From: Candidozyma auris
Lineage: Eukaryota; Ascomycota; Pichiomycetes; Serinales; Metschnikowiaceae
DNA: 64,000 nt
NCBI RefSeq assembly: GCF_003013715.1
Contig: NC_072818.1
Location: 310,001 to 374,000, forward strand
Direction of reading: 5' to 3'
The translations under genes and the position numbers were made by a program. Shown in pieces: positions 39,535 through 49,900 of the stretch. Numbering within the stretch: position 1 is the stretch's first letter; every line of letters starts with the position of its first letter. The notes below the pieces were generated by a model. It had not been told where the DNA came from. It saw only the letters and a program-made list of their open reading frames with translations, and did no database searches.

Positions 39535-42500
39535 ATGCCGAAAAAGATCCTTTCCGAAAATTATACTCAGCAAGCACAGTTGAGTCATGAAGATACTTAT
39601 TTTGAAAAGCATCTTCAGATAATAAAACATGACTATCGTCAACGGGCGTACACACGACAACTAATTTTTCAAAAGGAGGAGACTTACAAAGATAAAATGG
39701 AAGCTATATCGAACCTTAGAGAGAAGAAGCGACTTAAGAGGCAACATAACGATTATAGCGGCAATGATGAGCCTCTACCTAAGAGGCAGGTCCTCACAGA
39801 TGCAATGATCGACTTCACATCAAAAAAAGGCGGAACATCCGACTCTTCAAAAACTTTAGCTCTAACTGATCATATTCTAGAGAGGCTTCTACCGGCTGGG
39901 TATATCAAAGCAAACTTAGCTAACGAAAAAAAGCATGTGGCTACTGTCCAGGTGTACGTACCCCCACCAGAAGTCACAGGTCTTGACTTGCAACTCTCAA
40001 GGGACACAGCCCCTGAGTACCAAGGAATACCCTTAAAGAAAGAAGATGTGAAACATTTCTCACTTTTGTTGCAAACTGATATTGAGGATTTGGAGCTTTT
40101 ACAGGACAAGAAGCGGTACAAACTTATGGATATTGTTTTGAAGGCTAAGAGGGGATCCCCACAAATGAGAAAGAAAGCCATGCGCTGGTTCTCATCCCAC
40201 GTAAGTGAAGTTGGACCAGAGGTGATATTTGGCGTCATCCTTCCTTTGATGCTCGAGCCAGACCTTGAAGACATGGAAAGACATATACTAGCAAAACTCA
40301 TTGATAGGGCAGTACATCAACTAGGTTCTGAGATAAAACCTTATACTCATAAAATAGTGGCAGCTGTAAGTCCCCTTTTGATGGACGAGGACATCTTACT
40401 TCGACTAGAAGCAAGAGACATAATCGCGGCTGTATCACGATCAGCAGGCTTGGCAAACATCATCACATCATTAAGACCAGATTTGGATCATAGTGATGAG
40501 TTCGTAAGAAACTTAACTGCTCGTGTATTTGGAATAGTTGCGAAAACCTTAGGTTTGTTGAAAGTGTTACCATTTGTCAAGGCCGTAATCAAATCCAAGA
40601 AATCTCCACAGGCTCGTCATACTGGGATCCGAATCATTCACAATCTTTGTTTCACTCTCGGTGGCGGTAATGGCGCATCCATCTTGCCATACCTTCCACA
40701 ACTTGTTGAAGTGCTCCACCCAGCTTTGGAAGATGATCTTCTACAAGTAAGAGTCGCAACTGCGAATACCTTTTCCCTACTAGCAGACAGTGTCTATCCT
40801 TATGGTATAGATTCATTCGAAAGCATATTGGAGACAGCAAGAAGCGGCTTGAAACAGCACAGAGGAAGGGGCCTTGCAGCATTTATAAGAGCGTTGGGCT
40901 CCCTTATAGCTCTCATGAACCACAACCCATCTTACGAAGAGTACACTAACTTCTACTTACATGACCTCCTACATGTCTTGACAAGGGAATTTAGATCCCC
41001 GGATGACGACATGAAGAGAGCGATCTTACGTACACTTTTGCGTTTGCCTGTATCGAGATCATCAATTCCAGATTATGTTGAGCTGATTCTCCAACCTTTT
41101 TTCCTTAACTTCTGGACAAGAAAGGTGGCTCTGGACTCCGCGCAGTTATGTCGTTTGGTCATTGACGCTACTTGTGAGCTAGCACAAAGGCTAAGTATAA
41201 CGGAAGCAGTCGAGATGCTCATCCCTTTTGCAAAGAATGCAAACGAGAATCTTCGAAGAATGTCAGTTGAGGCACTTTCCAAGTTGGCAGCTTCGAGTCC
41301 TCGAGCGTTCATTGAACTACTGGATCGAACTGAGACAACTTTACTTGACGCTGCTTTATACGCTTTTCAGGAACAAAGTCAACCTAAAAGAATCTACCAA
41401 TCCGCAATATTTTCGATCTGTAAAGCACTTCAAAGCAGAATCAAGCCTCATGTGACAGTTTTATTAAGTACTGTGTTGTTCAGAATGAAGAACCAGGAAC
41501 CTGAAGTTAGGCTTCAAGCAGCTGATCTAGTGGCTTCTATTGCACAATTTCTTAGTGATTGTACCGATGATGATGGCTTGACAATGAGAAAGCTAGTCTT
41601 ATTTTTGTACGAATCACTTGGTGAAGTGTATCCCGAAGTGTTGGGCTCCATCATCGGAGCTCTTCACTCGTGCATTGGAACCTTTAGAAAGGATACTTTG
41701 CAAAATTTGGATAATCCCTCAATAAGTACGCTTCTTCCCACACTTACACCCATTCTAAAGAACCGTCATGAGAAAGTTCAAGAGAATTGCATCAAACTTG
41801 TGGGATTCATTGCGCGCACATGTGCTGAATCCATAAACTCCAAAGAATGGATGAGAGTATCATTTGATCTCTTGGATATGTTGAAAAGCCAAAGAAAACA
41901 GATCAGAGTGGCAGCAAACGCGACGTTCGGCCATATCGCGAATGCGATCGGTCCTCAGGACGTGTTGGCAACCTTACTCAATAACCTTAGGGTGCAAGAG
42001 CGTCAGCTTCGAGTCTGCACTGCTGTTGCAATCGGCATTGTGGCAGACACGTGTGTCCCTTTTACAGTTCTACCGGCTTTGATGAATGAATACAGCTTTC
42101 CCGACAAAAATGTTCAAAATGGTATCTTGAAATCGTTAAGTTTTATGTTTGAATACCTTGAAGGATCCATGTCGAGAGATTACCTCTTTGCTATAACGCC
42201 GTTGCTCCAAAATGCTCTTACAGATCGTGATCAAGTGCATCGACAAATAGCTGCTGTTGTGGTCCGTCACCTTGCTTTGAATTGTGCTAGTGTAGTAGAT
42301 GATGATTACGGGGAAACCTTTCTCCACTTTTTGAATCTTGTTCTTCCAAACTTGTATGAACTGTCGCCCCATGTCATCATCAGAATTATAGAGTGCATTG
42401 ATGCTCTTCGTATCAGCGTTGGCCCGGGGATCTTCATGAACTACATATGGCCTGGTCTCTTTCATGCTGCAAGAAAGGTGAGGACACCATTTTGGAGAGT

Positions 42501-42618
42501 GTATGACGCTGCCTACATCCAACACAGCGACGCTATGGTGCCCTATTATCCACGCATAGAAAGCCTACCAGACAAGTCTGTTTCCTACACTGTACATGAG
42601 TTGGATGTATGGATATAG
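39535..42618 (+). CDS. HSH155: Hsh155, SF3b1 subunit of U2 snRNP
   Basis: 1027 codons (S. cerevisiae 971). A charged N terminus with the U2AF-binding-like region is followed from about residue 180 by about twenty HEAT repeats to the end. Highly conserved stretches include LTPILKNRHEKVQENCI, ANAIGPQDVLATLLNNL, FTVLPALMNEY and GLFHAARKVRTPFW. It clamps the U2-branch-site duplex in the pre-spliceosome. The residue equivalent to human Lys700 is Gln404 and that equivalent to Lys666 is Arg366; His662 and Arg625 equivalents are kept. Confidence 0.95.
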   Translation: MPKKILSENYTQQAQLSHEDTYFEKHLQIIKHDYRQRAYTRQLIFQKEETYKDKMEAISNLREKKRLKRQHNDYSGNDEPLPKRQVLTDAMIDFTSKKGGTSDSSKTLALTDHILERLLPAGYIKANLANEKKHVATVQVYVPPPEVTGLDLQLSRDTAPEYQGIPLKKEDVKHFSLLLQTDIEDLELLQDKKRYKLMDIVLKAKRGSPQMRKKAMRWFSSHVSEVGPEVIFGVILPLMLEPDLEDMERHILAKLIDRAVHQLGSEIKPYTHKIVAAVSPLLMDEDILLRLEARDIIAAVSRSAGLANIITSLRPDLDHSDEFVRNLTARVFGIVAKTLGLLKVLPFVKAVIKSKKSPQARHTGIRIIHNLCFTLGGGNGASILPYLPQLVEVLHPALEDDLLQVRVATANTFSLLADSVYPYGIDSFESILETARSGLKQHRGRGLAAFIRALGSLIALMNHNPSYEEYTNFYLHDLLHVLTREFRSPDDDMKRAILRTLLRLPVSRSSIPDYVELILQPFFLNFWTRKVALDSAQLCRLVIDATCELAQRLSITEAVEMLIPFAKNANENLRRMSVEALSKLAASSPRAFIELLDRTETTLLDAALYAFQEQSQPKRIYQSAIFSICKALQSRIKPHVTVLLSTVLFRMKNQEPEVRLQAADLVASIAQFLSDCTDDDGLTMRKLVLFLYESLGEVYPEVLGSIIGALHSCIGTFRKDTLQNLDNPSISTLLPTLTPILKNRHEKVQENCIKLVGFIARTCAESINSKEWMRVSFDLLDMLKSQRKQIRVAANATFGHIANAIGPQDVLATLLNNLRVQERQLRVCTAVAIGIVADTCVPFTVLPALMNEYSFPDKNVQNGILKSLSFMFEYLEGSMSRDYLFAITPLLQNALTDRDQVHRQIAAVVVRHLALNCASVVDDDYGETFLHFLNLVLPNLYELSPHVIIRIIECIDALRISVGPGIFMNYIWPGLFHAARKVRTPFWRVYDAAYIQHSDAMVPYYPRIESLPDKSVSYTVHELDVWI

Positions 42619-43473
42619 TTTGTTTACAAAAATTTTTACAGGTGCATTTCTGCCTCTTTACCTGCGTTGATCATAAAGATAAGCAAGCCACTGAACTCAT
42701 AAAAGTCACTAGTACTGGGTGCTGTCTGGTTTTGTCAAGCTGTTTGTGCTAGAAGAGCAAGTTCAGATTACAGTTCTGTTACCACGATAGTTGAGGCTAG
42801 TCTTCAAGAGTTTCTCATAGAACGAAATTGCTTGGAGTTCATGGTCTGCCTAGCTTCGGTTTGCCAAGTTCAGCTACGGCGAATTGTAAGCAACATTCTT
42901 AATATTTAATTCTTTGACATGATTATCACTTTTTTATAATTCGGTTGCTAATATAGTGTCGTTGCAACGATTAAAGAGATAGCGTTTACGCTTGGTATGT
43001 GACTCGTACAAGAGTCTAACACAGGCTTCCTTCCGTATTCCTACTGTAGATAGCACCAGTCATTTCGTTTGTCTTGTAATCTTCTATGTGTCAAAACATG
43101 TAATTCACTATCCAACGTTACAAAATGGCTACTACTTTGCGCGAGCAACTTCTCTCCCAACCGTATTCTTGGGCTTTACCTGTATCGTAGCTCGCTTCAT
43201 TGAAGAGTTTCATTGCCTCAAGATGTAGAACCTCACAATTGATTCAAAATAGGAAGGAAGGCATTTGAGCTGCTTTACTCTGATTGAACTTTATGCTATG
43301 AACATCAAACCTTCAGGCTGCGAAATCTGGGGTTATGTGCGCTTCTGCATTGAGTCTGTCCATCGCGCAGGGGATTTCTGCGAAGATACCAATGGCGAAC
43401 ATTTCGCAGGGTGGTACAAGCAAGTACTCTCCAATCACTATTTCTTTCTATTCTTTGAGATTCGAAGACAGAA
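42619..43473. other. Intergenic region upstream of RAD2
   Basis: 0.85 kb with no credible ORF or RNA gene. It contains an AT-rich stretch around 42895-42950. A GTATGT at 42995 has no matching branch point and acceptor that I can find. Confidence 0.55.
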
Positions 43474-46386
43474 ATGGGAGTTACTTCGCTCTGGGATATT
43501 GTGGGACCCACTGCTCGCCCCGTGAAGTTAGAATCCCTCTCCCGTAAGAGGCTTGCTGTGGATGCGTCTATATGGATCTATCAGTTCCTCAAAGCCGTTA
43601 GAGATAAGGATGGCAATTCACTTTCCCAGTCACACATCGTGGGGTTCTTCCGCAGGATTTGCAAGCTCCTTTACTACGGTATCTATCCCATATTTGTATT
43701 CGACGGTGGTGCTCCTGTGCTCAAAAAGCGAGTCATTCAGCAAAGAATTGAACGAAGGCAAGAAAATCAGCAGGATGCCACGATGACAGCACAAAGGTTA
43801 CTTGCCATACAATTGCAAAGTGGCACGAGACAAAATCATTCAAATTCAAAGAAAAAGAAACGAGCTCTAGCCGAAGAATCTAATCAGACTGAATCTGATA
43901 TCAAGTATTTGGAGGACATGCCGATACTTCACCCGGATCATCACGCCTCGCAAAATCCCAGTGCACAACTCATCTCGTCAGCAGAAAGCTCCCCTAACAA
44001 AAAGTTTATTAAAAAGGATGATTATCACCTTCCTGATATAAAACAGTTCAAAGTATCTAAGAATGATAACAGGATCATGCCTGCAACCGAATTTCAGGAG
44101 CTTACCGAAGATGCTGACTTCGGCATTGTCGACGGAATTGATATCGATACAGCTGATCCTTCATCAAAAGAATTTGCAGCCCTCCCTTTGGCAACCCAGT
44201 ACATGATACTATCCCATTTGAGGCTACGCTCCAGATTAAGGTTGGGGTACACAAAGGATCAATTAGAAGTGCTTTTTCCAAACAGCAAAGACTTTTCTCG
44301 ATTTCAAATAGAACAGGTGAAGAAGAGAAATTACTACACACAAAAACTTATGACGGTGAGTGGTATGTCAGAAGATAGCGGTAATATCACCAGACGAATT
44401 GCAGGTGATAAGGACAGGCACTATACGTTGATAAAAAATGACGACGGTTGGACACTTTCATTGGAGGACGACAATGGTGACCTCATAGAACTCGACGAAA
44501 GTGGGAACGTCTCGAAGTCTCTCAACTCTCCTTTGAAGGAGAACGTGGATGACTTCCCAAGCTCTGAAAAGAAGACGGCTTCTTTTTTGGGAGATCCTTC
44601 TTCTGATAGTGATGAAGATTTAATAGATGTGGAAGTTGACAGAAGACCTGGAGATGGTGTCGAGGCGGATAAGGCAATAATTGAGTCAATATATGACATG
44701 TATAAGGCTCCTGAGCAAGGTGAGGCAAAATCTGCAGATACGGCTACGAGAGACCTCAAGTTAGCTGTGGAGAAATCCAAAAAGCTTTACATGGAGCAGA
44801 AGAAAGAAGAGGAACAGTCTTTCGATCTACAACTGTCAGTTCTTTTTGATGGCCATAGTTCCGAAGGACTGTCTCAACATCAAAATGAGTTGAAAGAAAT
44901 AACAAGTCTCGACTCCCAATCAGAGGAAGACCATACTGAAGCTATAGAGAAGGAGAGGAACATCTCGAAGCCTGTTCCTAATTGGTTCAAACAAGATGTT
45001 TCTCATGTCGATAAAATTCACTTAGGTGATCAATTCTTTTCCGATCGAGAGGTAGGCCCACAACCTGACAAAGATGAAGAAGCAGGTTTAATTTCGTGGT
45101 CGCAAGCTAAAGACCTAATTCAGAAGCGAGGAAGCGCTGTGCTGGTGTCAGATGGGCTGGATTCGGACCTGGAGGTTGTTGAACATACTGAGAAAGAGGC
45201 TGAAAACCCTGACAAAAGTTCTGAACAGGATGTTGAAAATAGAGAACTGCATCCACCCTCAACGAAACCTAAGATCTTAGGAATTGAATCGGACAATGAT
45301 CCAAATGTAGTCGAGAAAAAGGCATTTTTGCGATCAGATGTGGACTTACCGACAGAAACGCAATCCCAAAGGAAGATCAAACCATTAGTGTTTGACTATG
45401 AAGTTGAAGAGGCTGAGGAAGAGTCCCTCCTTCAACAACTCCGTGAGGAAGATGATCACCATGCCGAGTTCACTAGCGAGATGAAAAGCAAACAACCGAT
45501 TCCGGTCTTTGCTAGCACCAGGATTACTGATGAGCAGTTATATCAAGAGCGTTTGCAGAAAGCTAAGCGTGATTCTGATGAGGTGTCACAAACCATGATA
45601 AGTGATGTGCAAGAGCTTCTCAGAAGATTTGGTATTCCATTCATAACGGCTCCCATGGAAGCTGAAGCACAGTGCGCTGAGCTCTATAGACTTGGCTTAG
45701 TGGATGGCATTATCACGGACGATAGTGACTGCTTTCTATTTGGTGGTAGTCGCATATACAAGAATATGTTCAATCAGAAGCAGTACGTCGAATGTTATTT
45801 TGAAGAAGAAATTGAACACAAGCTTGGACTTTCTCAAGAAAGACTTATCGAATTAGCATTACTATTAGGCAGTGATTATACTGAAGGTATCAAAGGTATC
45901 GGTCCGGTGCTAGCCATGGAAATCTTGGCTGAATTTGGAAACTTGAAGAGTTTTAAGCAGTGGTTCGATGAACATGCTAGGGAACTACGAAAATCGGATA
46001 ACGCTGAAACTCCCATCAAGAGGAACCTTCTCTCTCGACTCAAAAAAGGTAAACTCTTTTTGCCTAGCAATTTCCCGGATGAAATAGTATTTCGAGCATA
46101 CACCCATCCCGATGTTGACCGCGATAAGACTGAATTTAAGTGGGGCGTGCCCAACTTGGATCAAATTAGGTCTTTTCTCATGTATAATGTGGGATGGTCC
46201 CAATCCAAAGTAGATGAGGTTATGTTACCTCTCATAAGAGATATGAACAAGAAGCGTGCACAGGGAACTCAGTCAACTCTCGGTGAGTTCTTTCCAAGAG
46301 AGCTAATCGCTTATAAGAAGGAGACCACGTTGGGTAAGCGAATGAAGATTGCTGCTGATCGTTTACACCAGAACAAAATGAAGTGA
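43474..46386 (+). CDS. RAD2: Rad2, XPG-type nucleotide-excision-repair endonuclease
   Basis: 970 codons (S. cerevisiae 1031). The N-nuclease region opens with MGVTSLWDIVGPTARP. A long acidic spacer (residues about 110-700) separates it from the I-region: APMEAEAQCAEL with Glu729 and Glu731, DDSDCFLFG with Asp750 and Asp752, and GSDYTEG with Asp801, followed by the helix-hairpin-helix GIKGIGPVLAMEIL. The spacer is the XPG hallmark and excludes Fen1/Exo1. A PIP-box-like QSTLGEFFP lies near the C terminus, ahead of a basic nuclear signal. It makes the 3' incision in NER. Confidence 0.95.
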   Translation: MGVTSLWDIVGPTARPVKLESLSRKRLAVDASIWIYQFLKAVRDKDGNSLSQSHIVGFFRRICKLLYYGIYPIFVFDGGAPVLKKRVIQQRIERRQENQQDATMTAQRLLAIQLQSGTRQNHSNSKKKKRALAEESNQTESDIKYLEDMPILHPDHHASQNPSAQLISSAESSPNKKFIKKDDYHLPDIKQFKVSKNDNRIMPATEFQELTEDADFGIVDGIDIDTADPSSKEFAALPLATQYMILSHLRLRSRLRLGYTKDQLEVLFPNSKDFSRFQIEQVKKRNYYTQKLMTVSGMSEDSGNITRRIAGDKDRHYTLIKNDDGWTLSLEDDNGDLIELDESGNVSKSLNSPLKENVDDFPSSEKKTASFLGDPSSDSDEDLIDVEVDRRPGDGVEADKAIIESIYDMYKAPEQGEAKSADTATRDLKLAVEKSKKLYMEQKKEEEQSFDLQLSVLFDGHSSEGLSQHQNELKEITSLDSQSEEDHTEAIEKERNISKPVPNWFKQDVSHVDKIHLGDQFFSDREVGPQPDKDEEAGLISWSQAKDLIQKRGSAVLVSDGLDSDLEVVEHTEKEAENPDKSSEQDVENRELHPPSTKPKILGIESDNDPNVVEKKAFLRSDVDLPTETQSQRKIKPLVFDYEVEEAEEESLLQQLREEDDHHAEFTSEMKSKQPIPVFASTRITDEQLYQERLQKAKRDSDEVSQTMISDVQELLRRFGIPFITAPMEAEAQCAELYRLGLVDGIITDDSDCFLFGGSRIYKNMFNQKQYVECYFEEEIEHKLGLSQERLIELALLLGSDYTEGIKGIGPVLAMEILAEFGNLKSFKQWFDEHARELRKSDNAETPIKRNLLSRLKKGKLFLPSNFPDEIVFRAYTHPDVDRDKTEFKWGVPNLDQIRSFLMYNVGWSQSKVDEVMLPLIRDMNKKRAQGTQSTLGEFFPRELIAYKKETTLGKRMKIAADRLHQNKMK

Positions 46387-46954
46387 TGCACCTCAGAACC
46401 TTCTTCTAATGCGAGGGAACTTCGATTGCAGCAATAATAGTACGGAAGGATTTGATGAGTGGTTACGACTCTTGTGGCTTTGCAACCATAGTTATTAATG
46501 AGTAACAAAGACACTTGTTAAACCAACAACTCAATATCGAAGTTTCGCGAATATTGTGCAATTTTGACACAGCATAAGCAGATGTTGTACATCTTCTTTC
46601 ATTGCATCAATTAGGGCCCAGTGCGTTACTTTTCCAAATATCTAGGGCTCGCTAGTGTTATCGTTAATGTGAGAATACCGCATTGCCTTTTTTTGCAGTT
46701 AGTAAACATTCTTTTGATATAGGCATCAAACATGTTAGCTAGCGCCTGCTTCGGGAGATCTCATTTTGTGACCATAATTCATACCAGCCTTCTTCATCGC
46801 TTTTTGAGCTCACTGCGGCCTTAGAAAAAAAGCGGTAATTTGAATTGGTTCATCGCAGTATCTCTTGCTTTTTTGATAGTGCAATGGTATAGGCTTTTGA
46901 TAAGGCTTTTTCTGATACAATTCATGATAATACCTTTGAAAGCCTCTATCTGCT
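46387..46954. other. Convergent intergenic region
   Basis: 0.57 kb between two converging stops. I see no gene or RNA motif in it. Confidence 0.5.
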
Positions 46955-49900
46955 TCACTGTAAATGTCGACGTAAGTGTTCTTCCAAGATGAGTGCAGAC
47001 AGATTCGTAATGAAAGGAAATGGCAAGGTTTTTAAAACCAATACTAATGACCTGATTTCTTGATGTGTGAAGCTTTTGATTCTTCTACCAAATAGGTCAA
47101 TGGTTTGTGAGTTGATTGGATCTTCTCTCAAAATCCTGAATGGGAGGGACATTTCCTCACTTCGTGGTCCCTGTAGTTCATACCTATACTCAGAAGGCAA
47201 GATTTGAAAAGCATACTCAAGCCCAAGCTCAGTTTCGCCTTCGAGCAGTGCAAGTTTCACTTCCTCGTATTTCTTTATTTTCAGTTGGAGTAGAATTTGT
47301 TTAAAAAAGGTAGACATCACTTTGGTGGGAACGTTAAGTTGCAAGTTGATGCCTTCGTCATTTGTGCTCTCAAAAAGACTGAGTCTGTTTTCATCTGCAA
47401 ATACGAATACTTCCTTGATGCGTTTTAGATCCTCATTTTCAAGATGATGCTGACAAGTGACTCTCTGTATGTTGTCTACTTTTTGCTCATCGTGCTTCGA
47501 TGAAATTTTGTCTTTGCTCTGCTTTACCTCTTGGGGATTGTTGTGAACATGGGACTTAGTTAGTTCATTGGTGGAATCAGTTGCCTTGAAAACAATTGCT
47601 TGAATCTGTTCTTGGAAAAGAAAATTGCTTTTAAAGGAAGATAAGCTGGAATGTGAGTCTCTTTTAATTTTGTTTGGAAAGCCGATGGTGGGCAGATCCG
47701 TTTTGATATGTTCTCTTTTTGAAATGTCAACGTATTTGTTTGTTGTATTGACCTTACCCTTCTTTAAGGGCAAAATATTTTCATTAATGTGCGTCTGCTC
47801 TTGACTCGTCTTGGGGTCTGCCATTGTGTGATGAGCAAGCTTGTAATGGGGATAACCCCTTGAGGACTGAGCAACTTTCGATAATATTTCAGCTTCGGCA
47901 TTATGAAAAGTGGTCTCTTGACTTATTTCATTAAGCTCATCATGTGGCGAAGGTGCCAGTGAGGGCAATTTTGCAGGAGCAATAGTCATGAGTGCCTGTT
48001 GACTGGGTTGAATAAACATTCCAGCGCTTCTGATGCTTTCAGATTGTTCCCAATGCTTGGAATCTATATGACCAGCAGGGCATCTCGACAAAAGAGGCGA
48101 ACTATGCAAAAAGCAGTAATTCTTCTGTGAATCCATTGTGGTGTTCGTGAAACTGTCGATATTGTTCTCTTCTATTGAGGCTGGCGTGGTTTGAATGATT
48201 TTATCGCTGAAACATTCTCCGCTGTTTAGGACATCAAACATCAAAGGTTGAGATTGACCCCTACTTCGATAACTCGCACAATTTATCGATAACTGTTTCT
48301 TCAGCTCCCAAAATAAAGCTGTTTTCATGTATGAAACAAACTTTTTGAGTTTTACCGGCAGTCTAGATTCTTCATCAAAATTTTTTACCACTGGAATAGA
48401 GCCAAACTCACGTTCAAGCGAACAAAGCAGACCTTTTATAGGAGCACCACTCGTCGACGTGTCAAGGAACAAATCATTTTCGTCAATTGGAAGTGACAGT
48501 GTGTACCCACGAAATCCTTGAGTACCACAGAAATAGTTCTTAGGTTGAGGTATATTTGAAGTTATTGGTGTGAGTTTCAGCGCAGGTTTGGTGTTTTTGC
48601 TTTCTCGTTCCTTTGAGTACTGAAGAAGGTTCTTGCGATTCGTGAGGATCGAATGTATTAGTTTCGTAGACGATAAGAGATAAAGGCTCGCTTTGCTCAT
48701 ATGTGAGTTGACCTTTTTATGAGTGGAAAGGTTCTCAATGCAAACACTTTGATCACTAAGAGAAGTACTGATTCGTGAATTGGCACCCTCGCTTTCTTGT
48801 CCCGCTTCTTGAGAACTTTCTTTGGAGGTAACCTTGAACACTAAGTTCATGGATTTCTCACGCATTCTCTTCAATATCAGCATGGCAACTTCAGATGAGC
48901 TGTGAATAGAAAATTTAGTAGCATGATCATTGTAGCTTCGAGAACAACAAGCGTCATCATGTACCTCAGCATTGTCATCATTGGCATCTTCGTTAAGCTT
49001 GAATACTGAGGAAGGTCCCTGTCTGAATTGAGACGCAAGTCTTGAAAGAGACTCACGAAGCTGTTGAAGATGAGAAAGTTGCTTCGTCCCCTTCCTCTCC
49101 TCAAATTTGGAGGACTCAACCTTCTCTTGAATTTTCTCGTAGAATGCCTTTCTCTTTGGCAGTCTCTTGGTTGACAAGTAATTGCGGTATTCTTCTGAAG
49201 TCGGGTTTTCAGCAGTGGCACTATTAATTGGTGCAACATGGTCATCACATTGTTCGATGTCAAAAAGGCGCATATCTTCCATAACGGCTACAGAGCGAGT
49301 AACTTGCCACTTGGGTATCGTCAGGCTGAACGGAACAGCTTTCCGTTTAGCCCTTACCAGGCAAGCATGTTTCGGAACTTCAAAACAACTGCAAGGCTGT
49401 TTGTTTTCTGGCAATCCCTCGTATGGTTTACTGATAACCTTTTCCCCCAGATTTCTGAAATGCGGCCAAGCTGTGAGGATAGTATTATCCTCTTTGGGAA
49501 AATTATTCATGTTCTGGAACTTTCTAACTTCAGGCTCGCCACTGATATCTGGAAGGGTGTACCAGTCAAGGTTGTCGAGAAAGTGATTTTGATTTTGTCC
49601 CGAATCAGTTACAACAGTTCTCCCAAGGAAATAGGAGCTAAATATGCTTGTTCCAGCAAGTAGCTTTCTTGCCTTCAATTTACAGAGCTCAAGAACCATT
49701 GAGAGAATTAGCATTGATATTTTCTTCCACTCTCTGTATCTCTTAGAATAGCTTTTTAGTGTCATTAAGACTGAGAACGATGGTTGTGGCTCGAGATGAT
49801 GTGCCAAAAGATGGTACCAAAGTGGTAGTTCTTCTGGAAAGGTTGAGTATAAAACAAGATTCTCTTTGTGATCTATCGGCTCAATCCAAGCTGCTCTGAC

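Noticed and set aside
42995..43000. GTATGT as a 5' splice site before RAD2
   Set aside because: RAD2 already has its conserved MGVTSLW start; no branch point and acceptor pair found.
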